This document shows positions 11,152-22,400 of a DNA stretch of 64,000 nt, piece by piece (position 1 is the first letter of the stretch; every line of letters starts with the position of its first letter). The stretch lies in contig NC_047063.1 in the NCBI RefSeq assembly GCF_902459465.1, forward strand, positions 23,729,055-23,793,054. Reading direction: 5' to 3'. The stretch is from Asterias rubens. Lineage: Eukaryota; Echinodermata; Asteroidea; Forcipulatida; Asteriidae. Below the pieces are notes generated by a model. It was not told where the DNA came from, made no database searches, and saw nothing but the letters and a program-made list of their open reading frames with translations. A program made the translations under genes and the position numbers.

Positions 11152-12276
11152 CTAGTAAAAATGCGGGTACAACCAAGTAAAAAGAATTGTTTTGAGTGTT
11201 AACTATGAAAAGAGCGGGTGTGGTTTTAGAGCCCAAACTCCTCCCAAATAAGACATACACATAGTTGTACTTGTTAAATGTTAGCAAGTTGATAAGTTAA
11301 AGTTACTTCTTATAACCCACGCCATGCAAAGTTTCATTACTTCTTATAACCCACGCCATGCAAAGTTTCAAGCGTCAATTAAGCAGCTTAAAGTGTAGAG
11401 CACGGTGGACATCAGCTGATAACATCTGTTATTTTTCTTAGGAAAAGTAAATAAATATGTATATCTACTTTATGTTACATCTTGAAAATCATTTGTTATT
11501 TGCTACATTGGCTTTAGACATGAGGTCTTTGAACAGTATAATTCTGGCAAGAATTGTAATTATTATTATTTACTATTATTTATTTGTCAATTTAACATAA
11601 CAAAATAAATTATGTATGTAATGGAAAAAATACTTTTAAAGAATTAATTGAAAGAAAAAAGAAAAAAGAAGCATCTAGAATGTAAAAAAAAAAAACAGAA
11701 AGGAGAGCAAAAATGGCAACACAACATTTTAAGAACCCAGGAAAAACTCTGTTTGGTCATTCAATATAATGCAAAACATGTGGCAGTAAGATCTACAAAC
11801 AATGTCGATTGGTGTGTTCTATAAAAGGAAAAATAATGAGCGCTTTAAGCTGTCTAGTATCGGGTGTATCAAAGTGCAACATAATTTCACATAAAGATGA
11901 CAACCACCCAGAGTACCATATATATTTGCAGCTGCTATAGATTTGGCCACTGAATTTCAAATAATTTCACCGTGGCACATTTGAGCAAACAAAGTACACA
12001 TGTTTTGTAACATAAACCCTTCAATATTTCCTGTCAACTGCGGATCTTCTCAGAAACAGAGAATTAACAGAGAAAAGAGCAAGATATTAACTCCAGTTGG
12101 TCTGCCAATTAATTAATTTGACATTCCTCCAGATCCACAATGCAAAGATTCAAATCTCACATTTTCTCACTGGAATTTTGTGACTTTGAATAGAAATGAG
12201 TTTCTGACATAAAATTCAGTCACTAGAACAACTTTGATGCAAGAGCCAAGCGAAAACTGGTCAAAACCAGAAACAG
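11152..12276. other. intergenic, AT-rich
   Basis: Two 34-bp tandem units (starting TTACTTCTTATAACCCACGC at 11303 and 11337) and A-rich tracts near 11650-11700. No gene is recognised. Confidence 0.5.
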
Positions 12277-12577
12277 TTAAAGGAATCTTTGCCGTGGATC
12301 GGTCGAGTTGGTCCTTGGGTTTAGAATGATATTTTAAAAGTAGAATATAATGACCCACACAAGTATAACTCGAAATTGCGTGGTTTTCCTTTTACCTCGT
12401 CGACTTACACAGTCGGCCATTTAAGTCAAAGGAAAACCGCGCAATTTCGAGGCAAATTTGTGTGGATCATTGTATTCTACTTTTAAATCATCTTTCTAAC
12501 CATGCATTTTATAATAAACGGTTACAAACGCTTTTCAAAGACCAACTCGACCGATCCAAGGCAACGTGTTCCTTTAA
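12277..12577. mobile_element. TTAA MITE family 4, long palindrome
   Basis: TTAA-AGGAATCTTTGCC to ACGTGTTCCT-TTAA, with arms of about 110 bp including GGATCGGTCGAGTTGGTC and its inverse, and CTCGAAATTGCGTGGTTTTC and its inverse. A related single arm occurs near 51115-51190. The open frames on both strands here are shadows of the palindrome. Confidence 0.75.
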
Positions 12578-12699
12578 TTAATTTTTGTTGTTACCCTTAC
12601 ACTGATGTGTGTAAGCAATATATACTTCTTTCCCTAGCTCTTTGGAGAAACAAAAAATCACAGGCATATATTACTGGAGTGGGATTTGAACCCATGTAA

Positions 12700-13032
12700 G
12701 CTTGGGTGATACCACGATATTATCAAATATCGCGATATTAATTTGGAAACGATTTCGATATCGGATCGATTTGGTTTTAATCGAAATATCGCGATATATC
12801 GCGATATCGATCAAGTATCGCAATATCGCGTTCGCGATGTATTTCCTAGCTGAGACATCTTGCACCCCATAGGTTTGGAGTAAAACCAGAAGAATAGGTC
12901 ATTAGAACACCTCTCTTATGCTATGACTGTCTCTTCTACAACTTTCACTGGGAGATGACTGATTGATGATGTCAAATTTAATTAATCGCGATTATATCAA
13001 ACATCGCGATATATTGTCGGCAATATATCGTG
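12700..13032. repeat. ATCGCGAT-rich low-complexity tract
   Basis: Dense overlapping words of ATATCGCGATAT type at about 12715-12845 and again at 12983-13030, each self-complementary. Such tracts are often interior or terminal parts of decayed DNA transposons, but no termini can be drawn. Nothing else is recognised to 13430. Confidence 0.6.
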
Positions 13033-13458
13033 AATAAAATAACCAAGATTCCCCTGTAGGTACAGAGGCAGTTCTAATTTTATATTTGAGGGGAGGGTAC
13101 CGCAACGATTTAGGAGAAACAGTTTGTTATGTATATTAGTAAGTATAATTATTGACATTCTCAGCTTTTCTTTAAAGTAATTAAATTTAGCCTTAAAAAG
13201 TTCAGAAACTGCGTTGGAATGCACGGCTGGCATTTTATCTATGAAAGTAACCCAACATGCTGTATATATTATAATATGTATATAAAAAATATAACTTGTT
13301 TGCATCAGAGCTTTATTTTTATGCATAGACCTTAGTTAGAGTGCAGTCATTACCAGCTTTTATATAACACCCAAGCCGATCCTTGCCATTTGATTGGAGG
13401 ATTGTCCGTCACGTGATAGCAAATAAAAGTACCATTGCACGCTGAGTCACTCACCGTG

Positions 13459-13534
13459 CTTTTTCGTTCCATCCGAAAAGTACCATTGCACGCTGCCAGC
13501 GTGCAATGGTATATTTCGGATGGAACGAAAAAGC
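13459..13534. repeat. hairpin element
   Basis: GCTTTTTCGTTCCATCCGA and, at the other end, its inverse flank ACCATTGCACGCTG and CAGCGTGCAATGGT, which meet with almost no loop. A third partial arm (GTACCATTGCACGCTGAG) lies just upstream at about 13429. Confidence 0.8.
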
Positions 13535-13726
13535 TGAGTAAAAACATCACTGCGTGCGCGTGTGTTTGTAACGCAGCAGTGTTACTGCAAGGAATAATAT
13601 TAGTAAAATTACTAATACTAGCATTCGGATTCTACAATTAAAAATTGTAGGCCTACGCTTTGTTTGTTTTGAAAGTTGTATCTTTCAATCAAAATGACAA
13701 AGATCTACTTGGTTGTTATATAAAAC

Positions 13727-13885
13727 AAATAATGAATGTTTTTCATTCGTGCAATGGTGCGAATATGTTCATTCGTTGAAAGCTGGAATGTTCCATTCAA
13801 CTCGGCTCCGCCTCGTTGAATAGAACATTCCATCTTTCAACTCATGAACATATTCGCACCATTGCACTCATAAACATTCATTATG
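13727..13885. repeat. hairpin element with CTCGGCTCCGCCTCG loop
   Basis: Arms of about 65 bp, including GTGCAATGGTGCGAATATG and its inverse, surround the central CTCGGCTCCGCCTCG at 13801-13815. The same central word, with one change, is the loop of the hairpin at 48053-48193. Confidence 0.8.
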
Positions 13886-14629
13886 TGTATACTATCAAAC
13901 TATAAATAAATGCAACAAGATTAAGGAATTAAAATTAAACTACAGTATTAATAACAGATGTTGTGTACATTATGTGAACCTTGTTGAATATATCGGTGGT
14001 AAATGATGGACTCAGAAAGATAAAACTAAAAAATTATCGATGAAAATTTCTAAAACTAAAGAGATGACTACATGTTTTTACAATTTAGTTACTGGTGAAT
14101 TTGTAGTCCGTTACACTAGTGACAACATAGTAGTTAGTTAAACTGTTGACTACATGACAAAGAAGTTTGCTAACGTGGTGACTACGTAGTTAGATAACCT
14201 GGTCACTAATTTTAACTAGTTTGTGAAACATGTGACTACATTTTAAGCTAGTCCTTCAGTCTTGGGGCCCTGTTGTACTACTTTTGTCAGATAGGTCCCT
14301 AGTTCGAATATGTACCACTGAACCACACTCACACACAGAGGGACATGTCAGAAACAGTATTGCACCGTTGCAAGCTTCGTCAATCGTGGGGCATAAAGAT
14401 ACAAAGTCATTGCAACAAGACAATTAAGAATAAACACCAACTTATTTGATGTTTTTTCACACTTGTCTTAAACACACGGATCCAAAATAAAAGAATGCTC
14501 ACCAATTGCTTTGTCACGTGTAGGACAGTAAGTTTATCTCGTAGCTTCCGTCAACCTTTTGAAAAAATAAGAAACATAAACAAAAACGTGAATATTCTAA
14601 AAAAGAAACCGCCAAAAGGGTCTCAAGCG
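13886..14629. other. intergenic, nothing recognised
   Basis: Short imperfect direct repeats of a GTGACTACAT/TAGTTAG type at about 14090-14245, otherwise unremarkable DNA. Confidence 0.45.
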
Positions 14630-14812
14630 AGGGGAAAGCAATCAGGCCCTAAAACTTCACAAAGGCAATCGCCAGCCCCCTGGTCATTGCCTTTGTGCCC
14701 TTGAAATGTTCTGCAGTAGAAATTACAATTTCCTCATAGGGTGCTCTTTACCGAGCAAAAAACACCTTGGTGCCCTTGCCCCTTCAAAAACGAAGCGTAA
14801 AGGCCTGAGTAA
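14630..14812 (+). repeat. family E repeat
   Basis: Contains CCCCCTGGTCATTGCCTTTG, the CCTCATAGGGTGCTCTTTAC word, and ends CCTTGCCCCTTCAAAAACGA, matching the copies at 24381 and 34797 along about 180 bp. Confidence 0.65.
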
Positions 14813-14981
14813 TACTAAAAATACCTGTCTCAAAATGTAGTGTATTGTGGCGCTTCAGGACATGACCCCATTACATCATAAAAAACTTGCTGCCTACTTC
14901 ACTTTTATTGTCAACACTTACTTTTTTCAGTACTATTTTGATTTAATTCACCGAGTTGGTAATAAATCAGATGTAAATAGT

Positions 14982-15350
14982 TTAAGGGCACTTGATACTA
15001 TTGATAATGAATCAAAATAATTGTTAGCATAAAAACTAACTTGGTAACGAGCAACGGAGAGCTGTTGATAGTATACAACATTGTGAGAAACGGCTCCCTC
15101 TGAAGTACAATGTTTTTGAAAACGAAGTAATTTCTCACTAAAATATTTGATTCGAGACCTCAGCTGAGGTCTCGAATTCAAGCATCTGAGAAAGCACACA
15201 ACTTGTGTGACAAGGATGTTTTTTCTTCCGTTATCTCTCGCAACTTCGACGACCAAATGAGTTAATTTTTTTAAAGGTTTGTTATTTTATGTATACGCCA
15301 AGTGAGAAGAATGGTCTTTGACAATTATCAATACTGTTCAGTGCCTTTAA
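14982..15350 (+). mobile_element. TTAA MITE family 1, copy e (core type i)
   Basis: TTAA-GGGCACTTGATAC to CAGTGCCT-TTAA, with the core hairpin TTCGAGACCTCAGCTGAGGT. Confidence 0.8.
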
Positions 15351-15362
15351 GGAATATGTTAA

Positions 15363-15440
15363 CAATGCACTCCCTTGATTGGTTGAATGAGCATGGGTTT
15401 ATTCTGCAGGGGGCAATTCAACCAATCGAGGGTGTGCATT
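15363..15440. repeat. hairpin element
   Basis: AATGCACTCCCTTGATTGGT near the left and its inverse ACCAATCGAGGGTGTGCATT at the right, loop of about 30 bp. Confidence 0.75.
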
Positions 15441-15815
15441 TTTATCGCTCTCATTTTCGTTCTTGTTATCGAGGCCTGTGTGACCCGGCCTTTACACCCA
15501 GGGAGGGGTTTTCCTGCACCTAGTAACTCTCAGTAACAATTATGTCAATGCTGTCATCATTCAATACAATAATGCACAAACAATAATGCACAATTATGTC
15601 AAAATTCAAGAAGTAACATAGTATTTATTAATTATTGGTTAAATATTAAAAACATTCAACAACGCAGCCAAAGGCTGAATTGAGTCTAAAATACAGAGAT
15701 GAGATACGATACATTAAGTTCACAATAGTAAGCAGCAAATTAATGACAACATTTCGGTATAGTGTGAACTGATATGCTTTTGTCCCCTGACCTATGGACA
15801 GACAAATATAGTACA

Positions 15816-16056
15816 ACCAAAGATTATAGAGGCGCAAGATGCGGAACTGAAGCTTTATCTATTGTTGGAACGTGAAATACGCATGGGCGCCATTTCAGCA
15901 AGTGAATGTTTTGTTTCCCATTGATAGGAATGGTCATTGTCTGCACTGATCTGCACAGGTCTATTGTTGTACCAAAATAGTTACTTGCCGAAATGGCGTC
16001 CAGTGGGATTTCACATTCCTGCATCTTGCGCCTTGCGGCGCTATATAATCTTTGGT
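15816..16056. mobile_element. palindromic MITE, about 240 bp
   Basis: Outer arms CCAAAGATTATAGAGGCGC and its near inverse at 16030-16054; inner arms around GGCGCCATTTCAGCAAGT and ACTTGCCGAAATGGCGTC. No TTAA at its ends. Confidence 0.65.
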
Positions 16057-16431
16057 CCAGTAGTTAAGTTGTGACTGATTCGTACAGTAACTCAGATCAG
16101 CAAGCAGTTGGCCTACGTGGTCATCGATGTAAATACATCATGTATGTAAAGTAATTAAAGGCACCTGGAAATAGATTTGTTTCCCCTTCAAACATTCGAG
16201 TATATGTTTCTGAACAATAAAATAATTTTTTGAGTAATTGTTTTTGACGATTTATATAATTAACAAACTAAATAAAGTTGTGGGGGGTGACTCCGCCTAC
16301 CCCTTTTGTGACGTCAATCGAGGAAGACTTTGCCTCGATCGAACATCGAATACACGTACGTGCAAGTACATTCAAGTCCTGGACTTGAGTTTGTACATTT
16401 GAAACAGTTTTTTTCTTGCATTTTTCCGGCA

Positions 16432-16626
16432 GTGTCAACCAGGTGTATTGCTGCTGGATGCAGCCAAACAACTAAAGATGGTGTCAGTTTGCCAAGTTGT
16501 CCGGTCCGACGTCTTTCGCTGTGCGGCAAACACTTCGAGACGTCGTGCTTCGAGAATCCGGAATACACAACACATTTTGACATGAAGAGAAAAGTTCTTT
16601 TCTTACACATGACGCCATCCCAATAA
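16432..16626 (+). pseudogene. THAP zinc-finger remnant
   Basis: An open frame carries RCIAAGCSQTTKDGVSLPSC followed by RRLSLCGKHFETSCFEN. The C-x3-C start and the C-x2-H-F end with a CF after it match the C2CH THAP DNA-binding domain, but only about 20 residues separate the pairs where 35-53 are usual, so the middle (the Trp region) is missing. This suggests a deleted THAP domain from a transposase or host gene. Inverted GTGACGTCAAT words at 16307 and about 16803 bracket it loosely. The rest of 16057-17109 shows nothing further. Confidence 0.4.
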
Positions 16627-17109
16627 TTTTTCCAGCCAGTGGGGAAATCAAAGAAAGTACCTGAAAGATGTAACGAACCTAAAGGAGCATTTGCCTAATG
16701 TGAAAAAAATCAGGTATTGTTTCAACTTTGAGGGCATGTTTTTAGCTTGCGCCAAGCGTCACTACGCTGTGTTGGCACTGCATGCGATTCATCGCGCCTT
16801 GATTGACGTCACGAACAGCGCCCTATCGGGTCGGGCTTTTTTCCAATTTGTAAATAACATGGAAACTAATTTATGTAAACCTTAGTTATTTGTTTATTCA
16901 TATTCCACTCATCAAAACATATTTTAGTGACAAAAGCTTTATTTTGACAAAATACCACTTCCACGTGACTTTAACTACATGAATAAATGGATCATCGACT
17001 CTTCGAGACATTTACGGAACTTAGTGTTGGACAGCTGTTCTTACTAACGACTTTTGTCTTATATTTTAAAGACTAAAAAAATTCACAGAGCTAGATCCTT
17101 AAGTCTACT

Positions 17110-17495
17110 TTAAGGCAGTGGACACTATTGGTAATTACTCAAAATAATTATTACCATAAAACCTTTCTTGGTGATGAGTAATGGGAAGAGGTTGATGGTA
17201 TAAAACAATGTGAGAAACGGATCCCTCTGAAGTGCCATCGTTTTCGAGAAAGAAATAATTTTCCACGAATTTGATTTCGAGACCTCAAGTTTAGAACTTG
17301 AGGTGTCGAAATCAACCATCTAAACGCACACAACTTCGTGTGACAAGGGTGTTTTTTTCTTTCATTATTATCTCGCAACTTCGATTACCGATTGAGCTCA
17401 ACTTTACACAGGTTAGTTATGTTATGCATATGTTGAGATACACCATGTGAAAAGACTGGTGTTTGACAATTACCAATAGTGTACACTGCCTTTAA
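17110..17495 (+). mobile_element. TTAA MITE family 1, copy f (core type i)
   Basis: TTAA-GGCAGTGGACACTATTGG to GTACACTGCCT-TTAA with the core TTTCGAGACCTCAAG and its inverse. Confidence 0.85.
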
Positions 17496-17690
17496 TGATC
17501 TCAGAGATCACAGAGCTGAAATCCTTAAGTCTACTTAATGATCTCAGAGAATATGGCCCACAACCACAGGGCGCACCAAAATGAAATAACAAATCCTGGG
17601 GGTTAATCCGTCATGTGAGTCAGGAGAAAATAGTGGGGAAAAAAACATGTAGAAATTATATAGGATTTGAGGCATTGCATGGTGAGGTAT

Positions 17691-19645
17691 CAATATATAT
17701 TTGGTTTGCTGTAACACCATGTGTGTATCTACTTGCCAGGTAAAGTTTCTTCTTAGAGAACTGTCTTGCTTTATTCTACTACCGCGGAGGAGGTTGTTCG
17801 GTGGTTCGGGAGACTGCTTAGTTCTGAAAAAAACTGTCCTGCTTATTAACTATTACCCGGGCAGATGGTATAGAAATAGGCTGGGACTACTACTTTAGCT
17901 TAAAGGATCGTAATTAACTGTGATACCTCAGAGTCAGTTCTTAATTCTGGTTGTAACAATCACAATGCAAAAAAGATTGGGAAAAAAAGCGGCGTCAGAT
18001 ACAGCTTTCTGGACAGCTCATTTGATTGTTTGCCACGCAGTGTCTGGCTTCCTTTATTTCGCATCATACTCGACCAACATCCAATCCAGAATTTGATTAT
18101 ATGAAAAGAGAGTCGCCAGCTGCAAACACGATTACCAAGTTCCTCGAAAAACCCTCTTGACTAGCCCTAGTAAAGACACACCCTCAGTCAGTGTAACCAT
18201 TCTGTGAGTTGTGTGACTTTGTTTGTAGTTGCCCTATCGTACATTTGACCTTTTCATTCAATTAATTTTTTTTTAAAGTGACTTTGTTTTTTCTTTCTTT
18301 CTTTTTTTTTCTTTTTTTTGGGGGGGGTGGGGGGGGGGGGTAAATTTCTAGAGATAAGACGAAGATTAAGGGTGGGACATTTTGGTACATCAAACAAACA
18401 GTGTTGCTATTTGTCAAGATACTTCAAGTAGCACCGACAATGAAGAAAAGAATCGACCAAAAATCGACCGGACGTTAACGGCACACGTTTTAGAGTTTCA
18501 GGATGAGAACAATGAATAAAAACCAAGATCATGGAAACCAGGGAAGTGTTGGTATCCATGGAACGCACCGTCGTCGGCATGGATTGTTTAGGCTGCACTT
18601 GACAAGGCATGACTTTGTAACATTTTGGGAGTCAATCAAAACATCCTTTAGGTAGTAGTAAACACCTTTTGATATTTAAACTGATAACAAAGTTTGTCTT
18701 TGACACCCGGAGTTAAAGTTTGTGCAAACATTGCCATGGGACAATAATTCAAATAATACTGGAGCGTGTCTCAGGTTGAGGGGTCTGTGACCACAATTTC
18801 AGAACCTTACAGAATTATCAGATAATCGTATCCAGAATCGTCAGATAGTCTGGTTACATTTCACAACTTGCGATGGTGTAAATACCCTTGACCCCCTGAA
18901 CCCTTGACCCCAAAAAATCAAACCCACCCTCAAAAAAAAAAAGGCAAGTCACATCACTAATAATTAGAAACAAAAAGGCCCTAAATAAGACATTAAATAA
19001 ACAAAAATGAGATTTGAAAAAATTACAATAAAATGGGCATTGAATGGGATTTGAACCAACAACTTTTGTAATATCATGCCGGCACTCTAGCTAACGAGTA
19101 GAGATTCTGAGAAGACCCTTAATTCAGGAAAACTCCTGAGCGAATTTCACACCTTAGTATGAATGTGACTAGCATGGTTACGTCTACAATTGTTTTTAGG
19201 TAATCAGCCAACAGCCCAAACCATATTATTTCTGTACTGGTTTTTTTCCCCATGTCTTCTTCTAATCTCTGAATTTTTTTTCGCAGCTTGCGAAAAAGAG
19301 GTGAAGGTCGTACAGAGTTGAAACTTACTTTAGACAAAAGTGAAAAGAGAAAACCCTAACATTTTCTCCTGACGATGAATAGAGCAAGCTAGTCGAATGT
19401 TGAGACCACTTTAAGAACCGACTCCGTGGTCCTATAAGCTAAAGTAGTAGTCCCAGCCCATTTTCTATACCATCCGCCCGGGTAATAGTTTAAAAAGCAG
19501 GACAGTTCTTTTCAGAACTGAGAAGTCTCCCGAACCCCTGAACATCTACTCCATGGTAGTAGAATAAAGCAAGACAGTTCTCTAAGAACAAACTCTACCT
19601 GGCAAGTAGATACACATGGTGTTACCGCAAACCAAATATACATTG
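17691..19645. mobile_element. foldback-type element with about 250-bp inverted ends
   Basis: The left arm (17691-17960) and right arm (about 19397-19645) are inverted copies: both read CAATRTATATTTGGTTTGC, then ACACCATGTG, CTACTTGCCAGGTA, GACTGTCCTGCTT-like and TTACCCGGGC words. The interior of about 1.4 kb has T/G-rich low complexity (about 18282-18341) and no recognisable transposase. The frame at 18407-18610 is unsupported. No clear target duplication flanks it. Confidence 0.65.
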
Positions 19646-19712
19646 TCTAGATGACGACACATCGATGATATCATAAAATTAATTAAAAAAAAAAAAAAAA
19701 TTAAATGATTAT

Positions 19713-19730
19713 TTATATAACATCATATCT
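19713..19730 (-). CDS. NICN1: NICN1, weak candidate for the terminal micro-exon
   Basis: On the minus strand a strong pyrimidine tract (about 19735-19760) ends in an AG, after which six in-phase codons (RYDVI and a stop) follow. Phase fits exon 6, but the peptide is shorter than and unlike the usual nicolin C-terminus (about 12-13 residues with a YDLNLLSY-like end), so this is only a placeholder. Confidence 0.12.
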   Translation of the reverse strand, partial: RYDVI

Positions 19731-20019
19731 CTATCCATGAAAAAAAGAGGCAAAGAGAAAACCGGGCAAGAAACAAAAGAAGAAAAGATAATACTCCTAT
19801 ACTTTTGTCAGAGAAAGTGAAGAAAAAAAGAGGAAAATCAAAACAAAAAAAGAGAGGAAATCAGCTGAAAAGTGGAATTCTCACATGCCTGTTATAATGT
19901 TACTACTGCATGTTATCAATGTACTTCTTCCCATTGAGCCCATAACACACTCTAGATAGCGGATCGGCCAAAGTTAAAAACATGTATCTTATCAATGTTA
20001 TCAATGTAATAATACTTAC

Positions 20020-20127
20020 ATCATATCTTCCTAGAGATGTTTGAGTTTGGTTGGCACGCATGGTCTCAGTCAGTGCCCATAAGTGTTGTAACCCAGCAGT
20101 AATCTTGTCTACTGCTGGCACAACCTG
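20020..20127 (-). CDS. NICN1: nicolin-1, exon 6
   Basis: 36 codons containing LQHLWALTETMRANQTQTSL and GRYD, closely parallel to the C-terminal part of vertebrate nicolin-1 (WALTE, then a GRFD motif). The exon is followed by a GTAAGT donor (20019-20014), so a further exon is expected. Reading through the donor adds 38 unrelated residues and stops at 19903. The acceptor is a tandem CAGCAG, allowing one glutamine to be included or skipped (alternative 5' limit 20124). Confidence 0.88.
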
Positions 20128-20175
20128 CTGATAGTAAAACCACAACAGCTATTTAATGATGCTACTGCAGTGCAT

Positions 20176-20238
20176 TTAAAGGCACTGGACACTGTTGGTA
20201 ATTACTCAAAATATTTGTTAGCAAAAAAAAAACTTACA
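20176..20238 (+). mobile_element. TTAA MITE family 1, truncated copy g
   Basis: TTAA-AGGCACTGGACACTGTTGG and about 40 more matching bases, then the similarity is lost. Lies in the NICN1 intron between exons 5 and 6. Confidence 0.7.
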
Positions 20239-20287
20239 GAGTTCTATTTTTGTACAGATGGGCAGATAAGAAGAAGTGTATGTTCTG

Positions 20288-20482
20288 GACCCAATTTCAT
20301 AGAGTTGCTTTAGCACAAAAAATATCCAAGCAAAACTAAATTATGCTTACCAGATTGAGGTTACCAACCAAACAACCATGTCACATGTACAATTTTTGAC
20401 TGGTTTCCTGCTCATTTCTGCTTAGCGGACAAATGCTAAGCAATATTTTCTGCTTAAGCAGCTCTCTGAAATATGGCCCTGG
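20288..20482. repeat. family C repeat (AATTTCATAGAG... TGCTTAGC)
   Basis: Starts GACCCAATTTCATAGAGTTG and ends CTCTGAAATATGGCCC, inverted ends, with TGCTTAGC/GCTAAGCA words inside. Other copies: 29141-29270, 33125-33310, about 34945-35186, 51981-52180. Confidence 0.6.
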
Positions 20483-20565
20483 TCAACATAAGATAAATTC
20501 CCTGCAATAAAAACTCTAACTCTTAAAAAGACTCTAGTGACAAAACATCTTGTTTAAAACCTTAC

Positions 20566-20658
20566 TTGGGTAGATTTCATGGTGGTTTGTTTAGAGCCTG
20601 TCTCGGTCAGGTGTTGATTCTGAAGCAACCATGCTGTTACAGATGTAGAACTCTCGGA
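20566..20658 (-). CDS. NICN1: nicolin-1, exon 5
   Basis: 31 codons, phase 0 at both ends, acceptor TTTGTTTCCAG and donor GTAAGG. The Ser/Thr-rich peptide (ending KQTTMKSTQ) fits the poorly conserved linker of nicolin-1 between the folded part and the WALTE segment. Confidence 0.75.
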
Positions 20659-20826
20659 CTGGAAACAAAACAAAAGTTCAAACAAATCATATTTCTAGAG
20701 GCCAGGCTAACTTGTGCAGAGCTGACGAGTGAAAAAAGAAATGCTACACAAATTCATCTCCCAAGTATACATTTGAGTTATTGCATTCATTACAGTTTTA
20801 TCAATAAGGAAATAAAAGAGTGGTCT

Positions 20827-21215
20827 TTAAAGACAGTGGACACTATTGGTAATTACTCAAAATAATTGTTAGCATAAAACCTTTCTTGGTGATGAGTAAT
20901 GGGGAGAGGTTGATAGTATAAAACATTGTGAGAAATGGCTCCCTCTGAAGTGGAGTAGTTTTCGAGAAGAAAGTAATTTTCCATGAACTTGATTTCGAGA
21001 CCTCAAGTTTAGAATTTGAGGTCTCGAAATCAAGCATCTGAAAGCACACAACTTCGTGTGACAGGGGTATTTTTTATTTTATTCATATCTCGCAACTTCG
21101 ACGACCAATTGATGAGCTCAAATTTTCACAGGTTTGTTATTTTATCCATGTGTTGAGATACACTAAGTGAGATGACTGGTCTTTGACAATTACCAACAGT
21201 GTCCACTGTCTTTAA
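20827..21215 (+). mobile_element. TTAA MITE family 1, copy h (core type i)
   Basis: TTAA-AGACAGTGGACACTATTGG to GTCCACTGTCT-TTAA with the core TTTCGAGACCTCAAG and its inverse. Intron of NICN1. Confidence 0.88.
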
Positions 21216-21333
21216 AGTTCGTTTATAACCGGCAGAGTTGTGGCCCAGGGTGCGATAAAGGATCAAACTGAAGGCGAGGTCCTTTATCGGAGGCCAAGGA
21301 TCAATTTAATAAAGGATCAATTTTAAAACACAC

Positions 21334-21447
21334 CTTAACCTCCGGTGAAAACACTGCGACGTCCTCGATACCAAAATGAACCCACACTGGAGAAGGTTGT
21401 AACAACACTAGACGAACGGCAGTCACTTCATCAGGTTCAAACAGCAT
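21334..21447 (-). CDS. NICN1: nicolin-1, exon 4
   Basis: 38 codons, phase 0 at both ends, acceptor TATGGACAG and donor GTGTGT. The peptide MLFEPDEVTAVRLVLLQPSP followed by VWVHFGIEDV matches nicolin-1's MLxx...RLxLxQPSPxW segment. Confidence 0.9.
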
Positions 21448-22168
21448 CTGTCCATACACAGACCAAGATATTAACATATCAATAAATATATCAGACTTCT
21501 ATCACCAGGCTGGAACAACACGACAAAACTTTCCTATATATAAACTTTAAGATATTCCAGTGAAAGTGCCCTTTAAACAATTTAAATGACCTTCCCTCTC
21601 AAAGAGGAAAATTACAGGCCTGTATCAAGCTTTTCTATGATTTAAAAGATGCAAATGGTATTAGGGAGGTAAAGTCCTGCAGACATTTCCAATCAAAAAA
21701 GTTCACAATTTACGCAATGTCATAACAATACGTCACATGAATTTTTAAAACCTGGTCCATAAATTCCTGAACTTTTCTTGACTTCTTGTAATCCATAATT
21801 GCTTTCCTACTTAATTACGCTCCAGAATTCCAAGGGGCTACTTCTATCGGGTATTTCCATTGATGAAGAGCTTTGCATTATTAATGGTCGGTGAGCAACT
21901 TTTAAGTGCGTAAAAGCACCATACCTGCAGACTTAGGCAGTTTTTAAGTTATTTCTATGGCATATTAATTGTGTCTTCTCTGACTTCCAAAAGTGGTACA
22001 AGAGTCCTAAAATCGGTCTTTACTTTCAGGTGTTACTTAATCACTATTGTTGCATTTAAAGTGGACTTTTGCATTATTTGTTGTTAAATTGTCTGCGGTA
22101 CATAATTAGGGCACAGGTTGCTAGTCAATATCATTGAGAATATCTACCCTCGCTTCTAGGTGAGAAGT

Positions 22169-22249
22169 GTCACGACCAGGATCCGAACCAATACTGATGT
22201 TTCAGCCATCAGAACTTGAGTTCAATGCTTTAGACTACTCGGCCATGAC
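22169..22249 (-). mobile_element. SINE head derived from tRNA-Leu(CAA)
   Basis: Minus-strand sequence resembles a class II tRNA: an A-box-like TGGCCGAGTAGTCTAAAG, an anticodon arm around GAACTCAAGTTC with CAA, a variable arm, and the B box GGTTCGGATCC. Three or four bases of the acceptor stem are missing, so it is not a working tRNA. It lies in the NICN1 intron between exons 3 and 4 and matches in layout the Ser-like head at 23237. Confidence 0.6.
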
Positions 22250-22299
22250 ATGCTACAAGGGAAGCATTCAAAGATGGGACACGTTTAAAAGTTGCTTAC

Positions 22300-22400
22300 A
22301 TTGGATCTTGAGATGGTGAAGTAATCCTGACTAGCAGTCTCAGTGTGTGGGTCCGGCATCAGTTGAAGACGCTTTACACAATCTCTCCATCTCACTTCAT
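22300..22400 (-). CDS. NICN1: nicolin-1, exon 3
   Basis: 101 nt, phase 1 in and phase 0 out, donor GTAAGC. The peptide VRWRDCVKRLQLMPDPHTET and the following SQDY match the conserved LMPDPH segment of nicolin-1. The next upstream exon supplies the first base of its Asp codon. Confidence 0.93.

Noticed and set aside
18407..18610. Minus-strand frame inside the foldback element, considered as the missing NICN1 exon or a transposase
   Set aside because: It shows neither the nicolin C-terminal pattern nor any transposase motif, and splice phase does not fit.
18781..18850. GYDYLIIL-stop on the minus strand as the NICN1 terminal exon
   Set aside because: The only nearby acceptor would put it in the wrong phase relative to exon 6, giving an early stop.
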